DNA of 64,000 nucleotides from NCBI RefSeq assembly GCF_017052585.1, contig NZ_JAFFHZ010000001.1, positions 310,001-374,000 on the forward strand, in the 5' to 3' direction. This DNA comes from Paenibacillus apiarius (lineage in GTDB: Bacteria; Bacillota; Bacilli; Paenibacillales; Paenibacillaceae). The notes beneath the pieces are model-generated. The model did not search any database, was not told the origin of the DNA, and worked only from the letters and a program-made list of their open reading frames with translations. A program made the translations under genes and the position numbers. The stretch's first letter is position 1, and each line of letters opens with the position of its first letter. This document shows positions 50,109 through 58,477 of the stretch, piece by piece.

Positions 50109-50879
50109 TCAATGCCAGTAGCTGTATGACCAATTCCATTGCCACCAAAATTGTAAACCTGGTTCATCTCCATTTTTAACAAACCAAGCTGTTGCGCCTT
50201 CTTGTGCTACATTTGCAGGGTGAACTACAGGATCCCCAGTCCAAGTCTCACTGTAAATATTGGTACTTGGTTCCGCTACAAGCAGTCCTTCATCCAATTG
50301 AAATGATCCACCAATCGAACCTACACTCCCCCCTTCAATCGAGGGGTTGATGGCCCAATTGAAGGAACTTGTTGATTTTTGCTTTGTAGTCCCTTTTGGA
50401 GACCAGTCATTTAGGCTGATAGAACCACCTTCGGAGGAATAGTATGATGTCCACTTCAGCTGCGATATTCCTGAAGATCTACTATCTTTCGTAATTCCTG
50501 ACGCCGTAGAAACTTGTTCTAGAACATACAACTTATGTTTTCCCGCATCCTTTGCTTTGTACAAACGCACGACACCATAAAAATTAGAGTAATCATCTCC
50601 TTCTTGTGTTGGGGAGGAATTCAGGAGAGTGTAGTCAGAACTTGCATAAGTAGATGAATTCAAAAAGTAGCTAATGTTATCATTTAAAGAAAGGTTCCCG
50701 TACGACTTAATTAACTCCTGATTTTTGACCGGGTCAGTAGTTAAGTAAAACCGTTGGGTCGAATATTTGCTTTCATTTACATTCGAAGAACTTTGATCAG
50801 AAGCGGCAGTACAAACAGAAGCGGCCATCGCTGATAAGAGCAACAACAAAACAAGGAATGCGGACCATTTTTTAAACAC
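50109..50879 (-). CDS. Secreted tryptophan-rich beta protein of unknown function
   Basis: 256 residues with a GTG start (AAAGGAGGCG six bases upstream). The signal peptide is about 26 residues (cleavage after 'VCTAA' or nearby). The mature chain is rich in Ser, Thr, Gly, Tyr and Trp with no cysteine. A central stretch 'EGGSISLNDWSPKGTTKQKS' to 'GGSVGSIGGSFQL' alternates polar and non-polar residues, and the C-terminus is 'GLQFWWQWNWSYSYWH'. These traits recall secreted beta-pore or lipid-interacting proteins, but I recognise no family. It lies upstream of a lipoprotein gene in an AT-rich island. Confidence 0.7.
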   Translation of the reverse strand: MFKKWSAFLVLLLLLSAMAASVCTAASDQSSSNVNESKYSTQRFYLTTDPVKNQELIKSYGNLSLNDNISYFLNSSTYASSDYTLLNSSPTQEGDDYSNFYGVVRLYKAKDAGKHKLYVLEQVSTASGITKDSRSSGISQLKWTSYYSSEGGSISLNDWSPKGTTKQKSTSSFNWAINPSIEGGSVGSIGGSFQLDEGLLVAEPSTNIYSETWTGDPVVHPANVAQEGATAWFVKNGDEPGLQFWWQWNWSYSYWH

Positions 50880-51322
50880 TTTTAACGCCTCCTTTAGTAT
50901 ATAATAGGATATGCATCTATTATAAGGTTAAGACAATTGGATACATTTGTAAAGTTTTATGATGTAAATTTACAATAGGATCTCTGAACTTGATTCTCGA
51001 AAGCAACTCCATCTAAAAAGCTCAAATCTTTGGTAAACGACTTCGCGATGAGCCTATCGCTAGGAAAGCGAAAGTTCCCAGCAGCCGGCGCAGCTACCGC
51101 CAGCGTTTTTTCCCCCTCTGATGATGGCAGGCTAAAGGAACTTCGCCGGGCGCGCCGAACTCCCGCCGCATGCAACAAAAACGTCATATATGATCTCTGC
51201 CTTGCGTTCCGTTATAATAGACAGTGCAGACAATAGAAACGGCAGTGCCATCCTTTGTATACATAAGGTTAGTGCGTTTCTGCAATCCGTTCTGCGCAAA
51301 TTACTGCAATGGAGGCGAGAGC
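50880..51322. other. Intergenic region with an inverted repeat, right edge of AT-rich island
   Basis: TTGTAAA (50947-50953) and TTTACAA (50969-50975) form an inverted repeat about 70 bp upstream of the secreted-protein start, a candidate operator. From about 51000 the composition returns to the GC-rich norm. A TATAAT at 51214-51219 may serve the haem monooxygenase gene, although no good -35 box was seen. Confidence 0.4.
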
Positions 51323-51652
51323 ATGTTAGTCGTTACAAACACAATCCGAATCAAAGCCGGATTCGGGAAGCAGGTGGCTGAACGCTTCGCGAACGCGAAA
51401 GGCGTACAGCAAATGCCTGGCTTCGTCCGCATGGAGGCCTGGCTTGGCGAAGGCAAAGAAGGCGAAGAAGAGCTGAAAGTGTGCACGCTCTGGGAGAACG
51501 AAGAAGCATTTCACAATTGGACATCCAGCGAGACATTCCGCGCTTCGCACCGTGGAGCCGGAGACAGCAAAGAATACATGCTGGGCGCCTCGCTGAATAA
51601 ATATGAACTGGTCGTCAGTCACAATACACCGCAAGGAGCTGTATCGGAATGA
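51323..51652 (+). CDS. IsdG/HmoA-type haem-degrading monooxygenase (ABM domain)
   Basis: 109 residues from ATG 51323 with GGAGGCGAG upstream. It has the antibiotic-biosynthesis-monooxygenase ferredoxin fold and the three residues used by IsdG enzymes to cleave haem: Asn6 ('VTNTIRIKAGFG'), Trp66 ('EAFHNWTSSETF') and His76 ('RASHRGAG'). Staphylococcal IsdG has them at 7, 67 and 77. It probably opens the haem ring to release iron. The stop overlaps the start of the next gene (ATGA), so the two are coupled. Confidence 0.88.
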   Translation: MLVVTNTIRIKAGFGKQVAERFANAKGVQQMPGFVRMEAWLGEGKEGEEELKVCTLWENEEAFHNWTSSETFRASHRGAGDSKEYMLGASLNKYELVVSHNTPQGAVSE

Positions 51653-52368
51653 ATTTGAACAGTAAAGTCGCCCTTATCACCGGAGCAGGCAAAGGAATCG
51701 GCAAAGCCCTGGCGATCGCCTTGGCAAAAGAAGGAACGCATCTCGGACTCATCGCCCGGACGATGTCCGATCTGGAAGCGCTCAAAGCTTCGTTATCGAA
51801 GGAATATGGCGTGAAGGTCAGCGTCGCGGCAGCGGATATTTCCGTGCAGGCGGAAGCGGACAAGGCGGTTGCCGCCATCCGGGACGAACTCGGCACAATC
51901 GACATTTTGGTGAATAACGCCGGCATCGCCAAGTTCGGCACCGTCCTTGAGATGGATCCTGCCGAATGGGAACGCATCATTCAGATCAATCTGATGGGCA
52001 CCTACTACGTAACCCGCGCTGTGCTGCCGACCATGATCGGGCAGAATTCCGGCAGCATCATCAATGTCGCCTCTACCGCTGGCGAACGCGGGTTTGCAAC
52101 GGGTTCCGCGTATAATGCATCCAAGTTCGCCGTCATGGGCCTGACCGAGGCATTGATGCAGGAAGTGCGCAAGCACAATATCCGTGTCACCGCGTTGACG
52201 CCGAGCACCGTCAATACGGATCTGGCCGTGAACGCCGGCCTGAAGATTGGCGATGAGGACCGTATGATGCAGCCAGAGGATGTGGCCGATCTGGCGCTTG
52301 CTACCTTGAAGCTGCCTGAGCGCATCTTCATTAAGACGGCGGGCATTTGGACCACGAATCCGCAATAG
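51649..52368 (+). CDS. SDR family oxidoreductase (FabG-like 3-ketoacyl reductase)
   Basis: 239 residues. The cofactor motif is TGAGKGIG (11-18), 'NNAG' (89-92), and the catalytic Ser142, Tyr155 and Lys159 are in 'INVASTAGERGFATGSAYNASK'. Classical short-chain dehydrogenases of this branch (FabG/YkvO/YmfI type) use NAD(P)H to reduce keto groups; the true substrate is uncertain. It overlaps the haem monooxygenase gene by four bases. A terminator follows. Confidence 0.92.
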   Translation: MNLNSKVALITGAGKGIGKALAIALAKEGTHLGLIARTMSDLEALKASLSKEYGVKVSVAAADISVQAEADKAVAAIRDELGTIDILVNNAGIAKFGTVLEMDPAEWERIIQINLMGTYYVTRAVLPTMIGQNSGSIINVASTAGERGFATGSAYNASKFAVMGLTEALMQEVRKHNIRVTALTPSTVNTDLAVNAGLKIGDEDRMMQPEDVADLALATLKLPERIFIKTAGIWTTNPQ

Positions 52369-52397
52369 GCACTATCCACTCACATACCGCTTGAGTA

Positions 52398-52424
52398 ACA
52401 GGGGAGCTTATCCCCTGTTTTTTC
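52398..52424 (+). terminator. Terminator of the monooxygenase-SDR unit
   Basis: ACAGGGG and CCCCTGT around a six-base loop, followed by TTTTTTC and more T. Confidence 0.9.
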
Positions 52425-52548
52425 TTTTTTCTGGACTCATCTTGTCCGACCTCTTCTCAATTCATCCTGCTTCTGCAGTATCATCCCGCTTCTCCTGGGT
52501 TACCCCTTAATCTTCCATAAAAAAACGAAAAATGTGGAAAAATTTTCA

Positions 52549-52613
52549 GTATCACTTATTTACTAACTCGTAACACCGTGCTATAGTGTTACAGATCGTG
52601 AAGTTCGTGATAC
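52549..52613 (+). promoter_or_regulatory. nik operon promoter overlapped by a double NikR-type operator
   Basis: A sigma-A promoter (TTTACT 52559-52564, 17-base spacer, TATAGT 52582-52587) is covered by four 7-bp half-sites: GTATCAC 52549-52555, GTAACAC 52570-52576, GTGTTAC 52586-52592 and GTGATAC 52607-52613. The gaps are 14, 9 and 14 bases, and the right pair is the exact reverse complement of the left pair. Half-site 2 is in the spacer and 3 overlaps the -10 box. A gap of 14 between 7-bp half-sites is within the range known for NikR operators. Nickel-loaded NikR should therefore block transcription (inference). Confidence 0.75.
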
Positions 52614-52638
52614 CACTAACAGCTTGGGAGAGGATGTA

Positions 52639-53616
52639 ATGCTTCGATTTGTATTGTCACGAATGGGCGAAGCTGCAGTCGTCCTGCTGCTCGCCAGCGT
52701 AATCGTCTTCGTCTTTATCCGCCTCCTGCCCGGCGATCCGGCCATGGCTCTATACGGGGATAACATCCAGAAGATGACCCCTGCCGATCAGTTGCGAATC
52801 CGTGAAAATCTTGGATTGGACGAACCGCTTCACGTTCAGTACGCCAAATGGCTGGAAGGCGTGATGCATGGCGAACTCGGCCGCTCCTATCTGAATGGGG
52901 AGCCCGTCAGCGCCATCCTTTATCATGCAGCCGGCCCCACCGTGCAACTTATGCTGACAGGGACGCTCCTTACTCTGCTCGTCTCATTGCTGCTGGGAAC
53001 ATACACCGGACTTCGGCATGCTTCCAAAAGCGACGCTATTGTAACCGTCTTCAGTTACCTGCTGATGTCCATGCCCGCATTTTATCAAGCTTTGCTATTC
53101 ATGCTGGTCTTTTCCTTGTGCCTGGGTTGGTTCCCCATCGCCGGAATGGGAAATCCGCATGGAGGAATCGGCGAGTGGCTGCGCCACATTACGCTTCCTG
53201 CACTCGTCCTGTCCTTCTCGCATATCGGGTATTACATACGGCTCCTGCGGAATCATGTTCTCGTGACAAAGGATAAAGACTTCGTGCACGCTCTGGAAGC
53301 CCGAGGCGTTCCTCGCCTGCGCATTGTAACCCGCCACATCGTGCCGAATTCGGCACTGCCTTTTCTGTCGTACATCGGAATGTCTTTATCGATGACGATG
53401 GCGGGTTCCGTCGTCATCGAAACGCTGTTTTCTTGGCCGGGCCTTGGCATGCTGTCCTTAAAATCTGCGCTGTCGCGCGATTATCCGGTGCTCATCGCCA
53501 CGATTCTGCTCGGCACGTTCGTCGTCATTATCGGCAGCTTGCTCATCGATCTGCTCTGCGCCTGGTTCAATCCGCGGATCAAGCGGCAGCTCGTGAAGGA
53601 GGGAACCGCTTCATGA
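52639..53616 (+). CDS. nikB: Nickel ABC transporter permease, NikB type
   Basis: 325 residues from ATG 52639 (GGGAGAGG five bases upstream; a TTG 15 bases earlier opens the frame but is less likely). It has six membrane helices with the DppB/NikB N-terminal block 'IRLLPGDPAMALYG' and 'LGLDEPLHVQYAKWLEGVMHGELGRSY', and the EAA loop 'EARGVPRLRIVTRHIVPNSA'. On its own this family could carry peptides or nickel; the nikR gene at the end of the locus and the operator in front favour nickel. Its last bases overlap nikC (ATGA). Confidence 0.9.
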   Translation: MLRFVLSRMGEAAVVLLLASVIVFVFIRLLPGDPAMALYGDNIQKMTPADQLRIRENLGLDEPLHVQYAKWLEGVMHGELGRSYLNGEPVSAILYHAAGPTVQLMLTGTLLTLLVSLLLGTYTGLRHASKSDAIVTVFSYLLMSMPAFYQALLFMLVFSLCLGWFPIAGMGNPHGGIGEWLRHITLPALVLSFSHIGYYIRLLRNHVLVTKDKDFVHALEARGVPRLRIVTRHIVPNSALPFLSYIGMSLSMTMAGSVVIETLFSWPGLGMLSLKSALSRDYPVLIATILLGTFVVIIGSLLIDLLCAWFNPRIKRQLVKEGTAS

Positions 53617-54461
53617 AGCTGACGAAATGGCTTGCTGCCGTCGCTTGCGTCTATCTGGCTCTCCTGCTTGTGTTCTCGTTCGCCGCACCGTTCATAACCG
53701 GACACGACCCGGTTGATGTCGATCTGGGCTCCATCCTGCAGCCGCCCCAGCCGGGGCATCTGATGGGAACGGACGAGATGGGACGCGACATTGTTAGCCG
53801 CTTGTTATACGGTGCAAGAGTATCCCTCTCGGTCGGATTCGCTTCCATGCTCGTATCGCTCGTCGCGGGCGTCGTCTATGGCACCGTAAGCGGGTACTGC
53901 GGCGGCTGGATCGACCGAATTATGATGCGGCTTCTGGATACGCTGCTCAGTACTCCGAGCCTGCTTATCATGATTGGAGCACAAGCTATCCTCTCCCCCG
54001 GTCTGCTGACAGTCGTTCTCGTCATCGGCCTGACCGGATGGATGCCGCTTGCCCGTCTCATCCGCACCGAGATGTTCGAACGCAAGGAGGAAGTGTTCAT
54101 TCAAGCATCCATCGTCGCCGGCGCATCGCCTTACCGGTTGTTCGTCCGCCACTTGGCTCCGCATTCCTTGCCTACGATTCTGGTCATGTCGGCGAGCGGC
54201 ATCGGCCATGCCATTTTGTCCGAATCGACGCTCAGCTTCCTTGGCCTCGGCATCCCTCCGCACGAAGCTTCGTGGGGGAATATGCTCGTCGGCGCGCAGA
54301 ATCATCTGCTGACGGGCGCCTGGTGGGCAGTCGCCTTCCCTGGAGCGGGCATCGTGTTGACGGTGCTGGCCATCACCTTCCTCGGGGATTGGCTCCAGAG
54401 CCGCTATGGCAGCCCGCAATTCAGAAATAAACGGAAAGGGGAAAAGGAACATGTCTGCTGA
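53613..54461 (+). CDS. nikC: Nickel ABC transporter permease, NikC type
   Basis: 282 residues from ATG 53613, overlapping the nikB stop by four bases, with AAGGAGGG upstream; the frame is open earlier only inside nikB. Conserved blocks: 'PQPGHLMGTDEMGRDIVSRLLYGARVSL' at the N-terminal domain and the EAA loop 'QASIVAGASPYRLFVRHLAPHSLP'. The last segment 'LSFLGLGIPPHEASWGNML' is the DppC/NikC hallmark. It forms the channel with NikB. Its 3' end overlaps the ATPase gene by 11 bases. Confidence 0.92.
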   Translation: MKLTKWLAAVACVYLALLLVFSFAAPFITGHDPVDVDLGSILQPPQPGHLMGTDEMGRDIVSRLLYGARVSLSVGFASMLVSLVAGVVYGTVSGYCGGWIDRIMMRLLDTLLSTPSLLIMIGAQAILSPGLLTVVLVIGLTGWMPLARLIRTEMFERKEEVFIQASIVAGASPYRLFVRHLAPHSLPTILVMSASGIGHAILSESTLSFLGLGIPPHEASWGNMLVGAQNHLLTGAWWAVAFPGAGIVLTVLAITFLGDWLQSRYGSPQFRNKRKGEKEHVC

Positions 54462-56040
54462 GATCGACCTGTTGCGCGTGAATGAACTATCCCTTTCCTG
54501 TGGCGGCGTCTTAAGGAGGGACGTGTTGAAACAGTTGTCCTTCGCCCTTTCACGAGGAAAGGTGACGGCACTCATCGGCGAGAGCGGATCGGGTAAAAGC
54601 ATGACTGCCCAAGCCCTGCTAGGATTGCTGCCCCCGGAGGCGCATGTAAGATCGGGCGCGATCCTGTTCGAAGGGGAAGACATACGGATGTGGCCGGAGC
54701 GCCGGCTGCAATTGTACCGTGGAGGCCAGGTCGGCATCGTCTTTCAAGATACGTTCGGAACCTTCGATCCGCTGTACCGGGTTGGCAGCCATTTTCAAGA
54801 GCTGTATGCGGTACATGCGAGGCTGTCGAAGTCCGAAGCGAAGGAGCGGGCGCTCCAGCTGCTCGGGGAAATGCAATTTCCGGACCCGGACCGCGTCTAT
54901 CGGGCCTATCCGCACGAATTGTCCGGCGGTATGCGGCAGCGCGTCCAGCTCGCGCTGGCGATCGCCCCGAATCCGCAGCTGCTTATCGCGGACGAGCCCA
55001 CGACCGCCTTGGATATGTCCGTGCAGGCTGACATCCTGCGGTTGATTACGCGCTGGAACCGCCGTACAGGGGCCAGTGTCCTCTTTATAACGCATGATCT
55101 GGGCGTTGTCGACGAAATAGCGGATGAAGTCCTTGTCATGCAGCAAGGCGAGATTGTCGAGTCAGGATCGAAGCAGGACATCATGACGAACCCCGCTCAT
55201 CCGCATACGGCAAATCTGATCGCCGACTACGCTTCGTTATCGGCGCCGAATCAAGCAATTGTCGCCGATGGCGCCGTTAGCATCGTCGAAGTGCGGGATG
55301 TCAGCAAAGCGTTTCGTGTTCACCGCGGCTGGGGCAGAGCTGGCAGCAAGGTGCGCGCCGTGCGCAATGCTTCGTTCCGTATCGGCGATGCGGAATTGGT
55401 GGGACTCATCGGAGAGAGCGGCAGCGGCAAGAGCACCTTGTCGCGGCTGCTGCTTCGGCTCGACGACCCCGACAGCGGCTCCATCTGCTGGAGCGGCATA
55501 ACGGACCCGCGGCGTTCCGTGCAATGGGTTCATCAAGACCCGCTTGCCTCCTTCGATCCGCGCTGGACCGTCGGTCGAATCGTCGGGGAAGCATTGGACT
55601 ATGCATGCAAGCTCACCAAAGCCGAATCTAGCGCTCGCGTCAAGGCTGCTCTCGACAGCGTCGGGCTCAGCGGGGAACTCGCGGACATCTATCCGCGCCA
55701 ATTGTCTGGAGGCATGAGGCAGAGGGTTGCCTTGGCCCGCGCATCGATCGTGCAGCCGCGCCTGCTTGTTCTGGACGAGCCGTTTGCCAGCTTGGACATG
55801 ACCCAGCAGCGGCAGATGCTGTCGTTGCTCCGGCACATGAATGAAACGCAAGGCACGGCCATGCTCTTCATCACCCATGATGTGCGCGCCGCTATGACGC
55901 TCTGTCACCGCATCATGGTTATGCATCAAGGGGAGCTCGTCGAACAGCTTCCGGCGGCTTCGCTTCCGCATTCCGGCCATCCTTATACAAAGCGGCTGCT
56001 TGCGGCGATCCCCGGCTTCTCCCAGAAAGCGAATGAATGA
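54451..56040 (+). CDS. Fused NikD-NikE ATP-binding protein of the nickel importer
   Basis: 529 residues from ATG 54451 (AAAAGGAAC upstream). Two complete ABC cassettes lie in one chain: cassette 1 with Walker A 'GESGSGKSMT' (about 40), signature 'LSGGMRQRVQLALA' and 'LLIADEPTTALDM'; cassette 2 with 'GESGSGKSTLSRLL' (about 325), 'LSGGMRQRVALARA' and 'LLVLDEPFASLDM'. Enteric systems encode NikD and NikE separately; here they are joined by a linker near 265-290. Each half energises transport. It overlaps nikC and is followed by the binding-protein gene 27 bp on. Confidence 0.9.
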   Translation: MSAEIDLLRVNELSLSCGGVLRRDVLKQLSFALSRGKVTALIGESGSGKSMTAQALLGLLPPEAHVRSGAILFEGEDIRMWPERRLQLYRGGQVGIVFQDTFGTFDPLYRVGSHFQELYAVHARLSKSEAKERALQLLGEMQFPDPDRVYRAYPHELSGGMRQRVQLALAIAPNPQLLIADEPTTALDMSVQADILRLITRWNRRTGASVLFITHDLGVVDEIADEVLVMQQGEIVESGSKQDIMTNPAHPHTANLIADYASLSAPNQAIVADGAVSIVEVRDVSKAFRVHRGWGRAGSKVRAVRNASFRIGDAELVGLIGESGSGKSTLSRLLLRLDDPDSGSICWSGITDPRRSVQWVHQDPLASFDPRWTVGRIVGEALDYACKLTKAESSARVKAALDSVGLSGELADIYPRQLSGGMRQRVALARASIVQPRLLVLDEPFASLDMTQQRQMLSLLRHMNETQGTAMLFITHDVRAAMTLCHRIMVMHQGELVEQLPAASLPHSGHPYTKRLLAAIPGFSQKANE

Positions 56041-56067
56041 AACAAACTTTAAAGGAGGAATTAACCT

Positions 56068-57660
56068 ATGAAGAAATCATTCAAGTTGTCGCTTGCGATG
56101 CTGTGCATCGCGAGTCTGCTTGCCATGTTGGGCTGCTCTTCGTCCCAAGCAGACCATCAAACCGAATCCGTTCCGGCTGCCCAGTCGGCATCGCCAAAAG
56201 TGATCGTATTCGGCACAGAAAGCGAAGTGGAAAAAATCAATCCCGTGCTGAACGGGGATCAAGATGTCGACACCCTGTTGTTCCGCGGTTTAACGAAGCC
56301 GACGTCCGATAATGAGGTGGCTCCCGACATTGCGGAGGAGTGGACAATCTCTGCCGATCAGCGGGAGTATACATTTTTATTGCGGGATGATGTCGTGTGG
56401 GAGGATGGGGAACCGCTTACGGCCGAAGATGTCAAGTTTACACTTGACACGCTGCTCAATCCGGCAACCAATTCCCCAATTCTAAGCGATTTCAACGAAA
56501 TTGACCGGGTCGAGGCACTCGATCCGCATAAGGTGAAAATCACGCTGAAGGATCCCTTTCCGCCGCTCCTGAACAAGCTGAAGCTCGGTCTGCTGCCGAA
56601 GCATCTATTGGAAGGGCAAGATATCAACACGGCCGCCTTCAATCGCAAGCCTGTCGGCAACGGTCCGTTCAGATTGAAGGAATGGAAGCCAGATCGAACG
56701 ATCGTTCTCACCCGCAACGACAAGTTCCACGGAACAAAGCCGCAGATCGACGAGATGCTGATCCGGCCCGTAACAGACCCGAATACGAGGCTGATGCAGT
56801 TAAAGACAGGCGAGATCGATCTGGCCTACATGGAGCTCAACCAAGAAGGCAGCGTAAAAGACAGCGATCCGTTCACCGCTTTGCAGATGGCGACGGTTGA
56901 TTATCGCGGCATGCTGTACAATTTCCGCAACCCGCTATTCCAGGAACCTGAGGTCCGATTGGTGATGAGCGCTGCCATCGATCGCGAGGCGCTGGTGCAA
57001 GGCATTCTGTTCGGCAAAGGCCAACCTGCTTACGGCCCGCTGCAGAAATCTTGGGCGAACGATCCGGCTCCTGAAGAGGCCGAACATCATCCCGAGGCAG
57101 CGAAAGCGCTGCTGGAGAAGGCTGGCTGGCGGCCTGGCGAAGACGGCGTGCTCATGAAGGACGGCGTACGGTTCGAGTTCGACTTGGTCGCACCGGCAAC
57201 GGATACGGTCCGTGTAGCGCTGGCTAATGCCATTCGCACCCAGTTGAAACCGCTCGGCATCTCCGTCAACCCGAAACCGCTGGATTGGAGCGCGATTCAG
57301 TTCGACAAGGCCGACGCGTTCATGATCGCATGGGGCAGCGAATTCGATCCGGACGACCATACGTATCGCGTCTTCCACAGCAGTCAGATTGAGAACGGCT
57401 TGTACAATTACGGCGCATACCGCAATGACAAGGTCGATAAGTGGTTGACGGAAGCGCGGATCGAACCGGATCGCGACAAGCGCAAAGAACGGTACGCGGA
57501 ATTTCAGCGCGAGCTGCGGAAGGATCCTGCCTTCAACTTTCTGGTCTACGTCGATGCCCTGTACGGCGTCAGTAAAAAAATAAACGGAGTCGGCCATCGT
57601 CCGTTAGGGCATCACGGCGCCGGCGTGTTATGGAATATTGAAGAGTGGACTGTGAATTAA
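56068..57660 (+). CDS. nikA: Nickel-type solute-binding lipoprotein (NikA/DppA family 5)
   Basis: 530 residues with AAAGGAGG upstream. The lipoprotein signal has 'LAMLGC' (Cys about residue 22). Family 5 solute-binding blocks: 'GLTKPTSDNEVAPDIAEEWT', 'FLLRDDVVWEDGEPLTAEDVKFT' and 'AFNRKPVGNGPFRLKEWK'. Members bind peptides, haem or nickel chelates; by context this one should bind a nickel complex. The gene order permease-permease-ATPase-binding protein, with the binding protein last, is unusual but continuous. Confidence 0.88.
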   Translation: MKKSFKLSLAMLCIASLLAMLGCSSSQADHQTESVPAAQSASPKVIVFGTESEVEKINPVLNGDQDVDTLLFRGLTKPTSDNEVAPDIAEEWTISADQREYTFLLRDDVVWEDGEPLTAEDVKFTLDTLLNPATNSPILSDFNEIDRVEALDPHKVKITLKDPFPPLLNKLKLGLLPKHLLEGQDINTAAFNRKPVGNGPFRLKEWKPDRTIVLTRNDKFHGTKPQIDEMLIRPVTDPNTRLMQLKTGEIDLAYMELNQEGSVKDSDPFTALQMATVDYRGMLYNFRNPLFQEPEVRLVMSAAIDREALVQGILFGKGQPAYGPLQKSWANDPAPEEAEHHPEAAKALLEKAGWRPGEDGVLMKDGVRFEFDLVAPATDTVRVALANAIRTQLKPLGISVNPKPLDWSAIQFDKADAFMIAWGSEFDPDDHTYRVFHSSQIENGLYNYGAYRNDKVDKWLTEARIEPDRDKRKERYAEFQRELRKDPAFNFLVYVDALYGVSKKINGVGHRPLGHHGAGVLWNIEEWTVN

Positions 57661-57739
57661 TCGGGATCATCATGTAATCTGCATCAAGCGTATCAGCTTA
57701 TGGATACAGACGCCTCTATTGTTATAGCGAATTCCGCTT

Positions 57740-57769
57740 TTGCCGTATTTATGGTAGAGTTATTATAAA
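57740..57769 (+). promoter_or_regulatory. Promoter of nikR
   Basis: TTGCCG (57740-57745) and TATAAA (57764-57769) with an 18-base spacer, 22 bp before the nikR ATG. No GT-N3-AC half-site pair like the one in front of nikB was seen, so nikR may not regulate itself here. Confidence 0.5.
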
Positions 57770-57791
57770 AAGTTGTTTTACGAGGTGCTTC

Positions 57792-58217
57792 ATGAACGAT
57801 TCCAATTTAAAACGGTTTGGCGTTTCCATGGATGGAAAGCTGCTTGACAAATTCGATGAGACGATTAAAGGAAAAGGGTATGAAAATCGATCCGAAGCGG
57901 TCCGTGATTTGGTCCGTGACGCTCTCGTCAAGGAATCCCTTGCAGATGACGACAAGGTGGTGGCCGGCAGCATCTTGCTGTTCTATAATCACCATCACCG
58001 GAATCTCCTTGATGAGCTAGCCCGCCTTCAGCATGAGATGCATGATCTCATCCTGGCGACGACCCATTTCCACTTGGATCCGAGTAATTGTCTCGAGCTC
58101 ATCGTTGTCAAAGGGAAAGCCAAAGACCTAAAAGTTCTCAGCGATCAGATCATCAGTCTGAAAGGTGTCAAATACGGCAAATTCACAGTGGCTCCCATTG
58201 ACGAACCTCATTCATGA
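57792..58217 (+). CDS. nikR: Nickel-responsive repressor NikR
   Basis: 141 residues. The N-terminal ribbon-helix-helix ('LKRFGVSMDGKLLDKFDETI' then 'YENRSEAVRDLVRDALVKE', 6-48) binds DNA as a dimer. The C-terminal ACT-like domain carries the high-affinity nickel ligands His81, His92, His94 and Cys100 ('LQHEMHDLILATTHFHLDPSNC'), at the same spacing as His76, His87, His89 and Cys95 of Escherichia coli NikR. With nickel bound it represses nickel uptake genes. It lies 131 bp after nikA with its own promoter and is the best evidence that the operon carries nickel. Confidence 0.96.
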   Translation: MNDSNLKRFGVSMDGKLLDKFDETIKGKGYENRSEAVRDLVRDALVKESLADDDKVVAGSILLFYNHHHRNLLDELARLQHEMHDLILATTHFHLDPSNCLELIVVKGKAKDLKVLSDQIISLKGVKYGKFTVAPIDEPHS

Positions 58218-58295
58218 TAGATAGATATCTATATCCGGCAAGCCCCCTGATTCAGGGGTAAATAACTGGCAGTGATATACGACATAATAGTATAG

Positions 58296-58329
58296 GAACT
58301 GCCGAATAGTAATTCGTCAGTTCTTTTTT
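58296..58329 (+). terminator. Terminator of nikR
   Basis: GAACTG-c-CGAAT pairs with ATTCG-t-CAGTTC around AGTA, followed by TTTTTTA. Confidence 0.88.
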
Positions 58330-58360
58330 ATTTATTGCATTGCTTCAAGCAATGCACGCT

Positions 58361-58377
58361 CCAACTGCAATTGCAGT
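58361..58377 (-). repeat. Single unit of the AACTGCA-type repeat
   Basis: CCAACTGCAATTGCAGT is the reverse complement of the right end (AATTGCAGTTGG) of the 134-nt repeat copies at 7377-7510 and 38144-38277. It stands alone between the nikR and GH18 terminators. Confidence 0.45.
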
Positions 58378-58399
58378 CCGCACGCCTCTGCCTTCCCAG

Positions 58400-58451
58400 A
58401 AAAAAACCTCCCTTGCGCGAAACTGAACCCGTCAGGCGCGATAAGGGAGGT
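58400..58451 (-). terminator. Terminator of the GH18 gene
   Basis: On the minus strand ACCTCCCTT-at-CGCG pairs with CGCG-c-AAGGGAGGT, followed by TTTTTTC. Confidence 0.9.
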
Positions 58452-58477
58452 ATTCATGAATATGCTTTCGATATTCC

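Noticed and set aside
53433..53612. Upstream extension of nikC reading frame
   Set aside because: It lies inside nikB in another frame, and the ATG at 53613 has the ribosome binding site and matches the family start.
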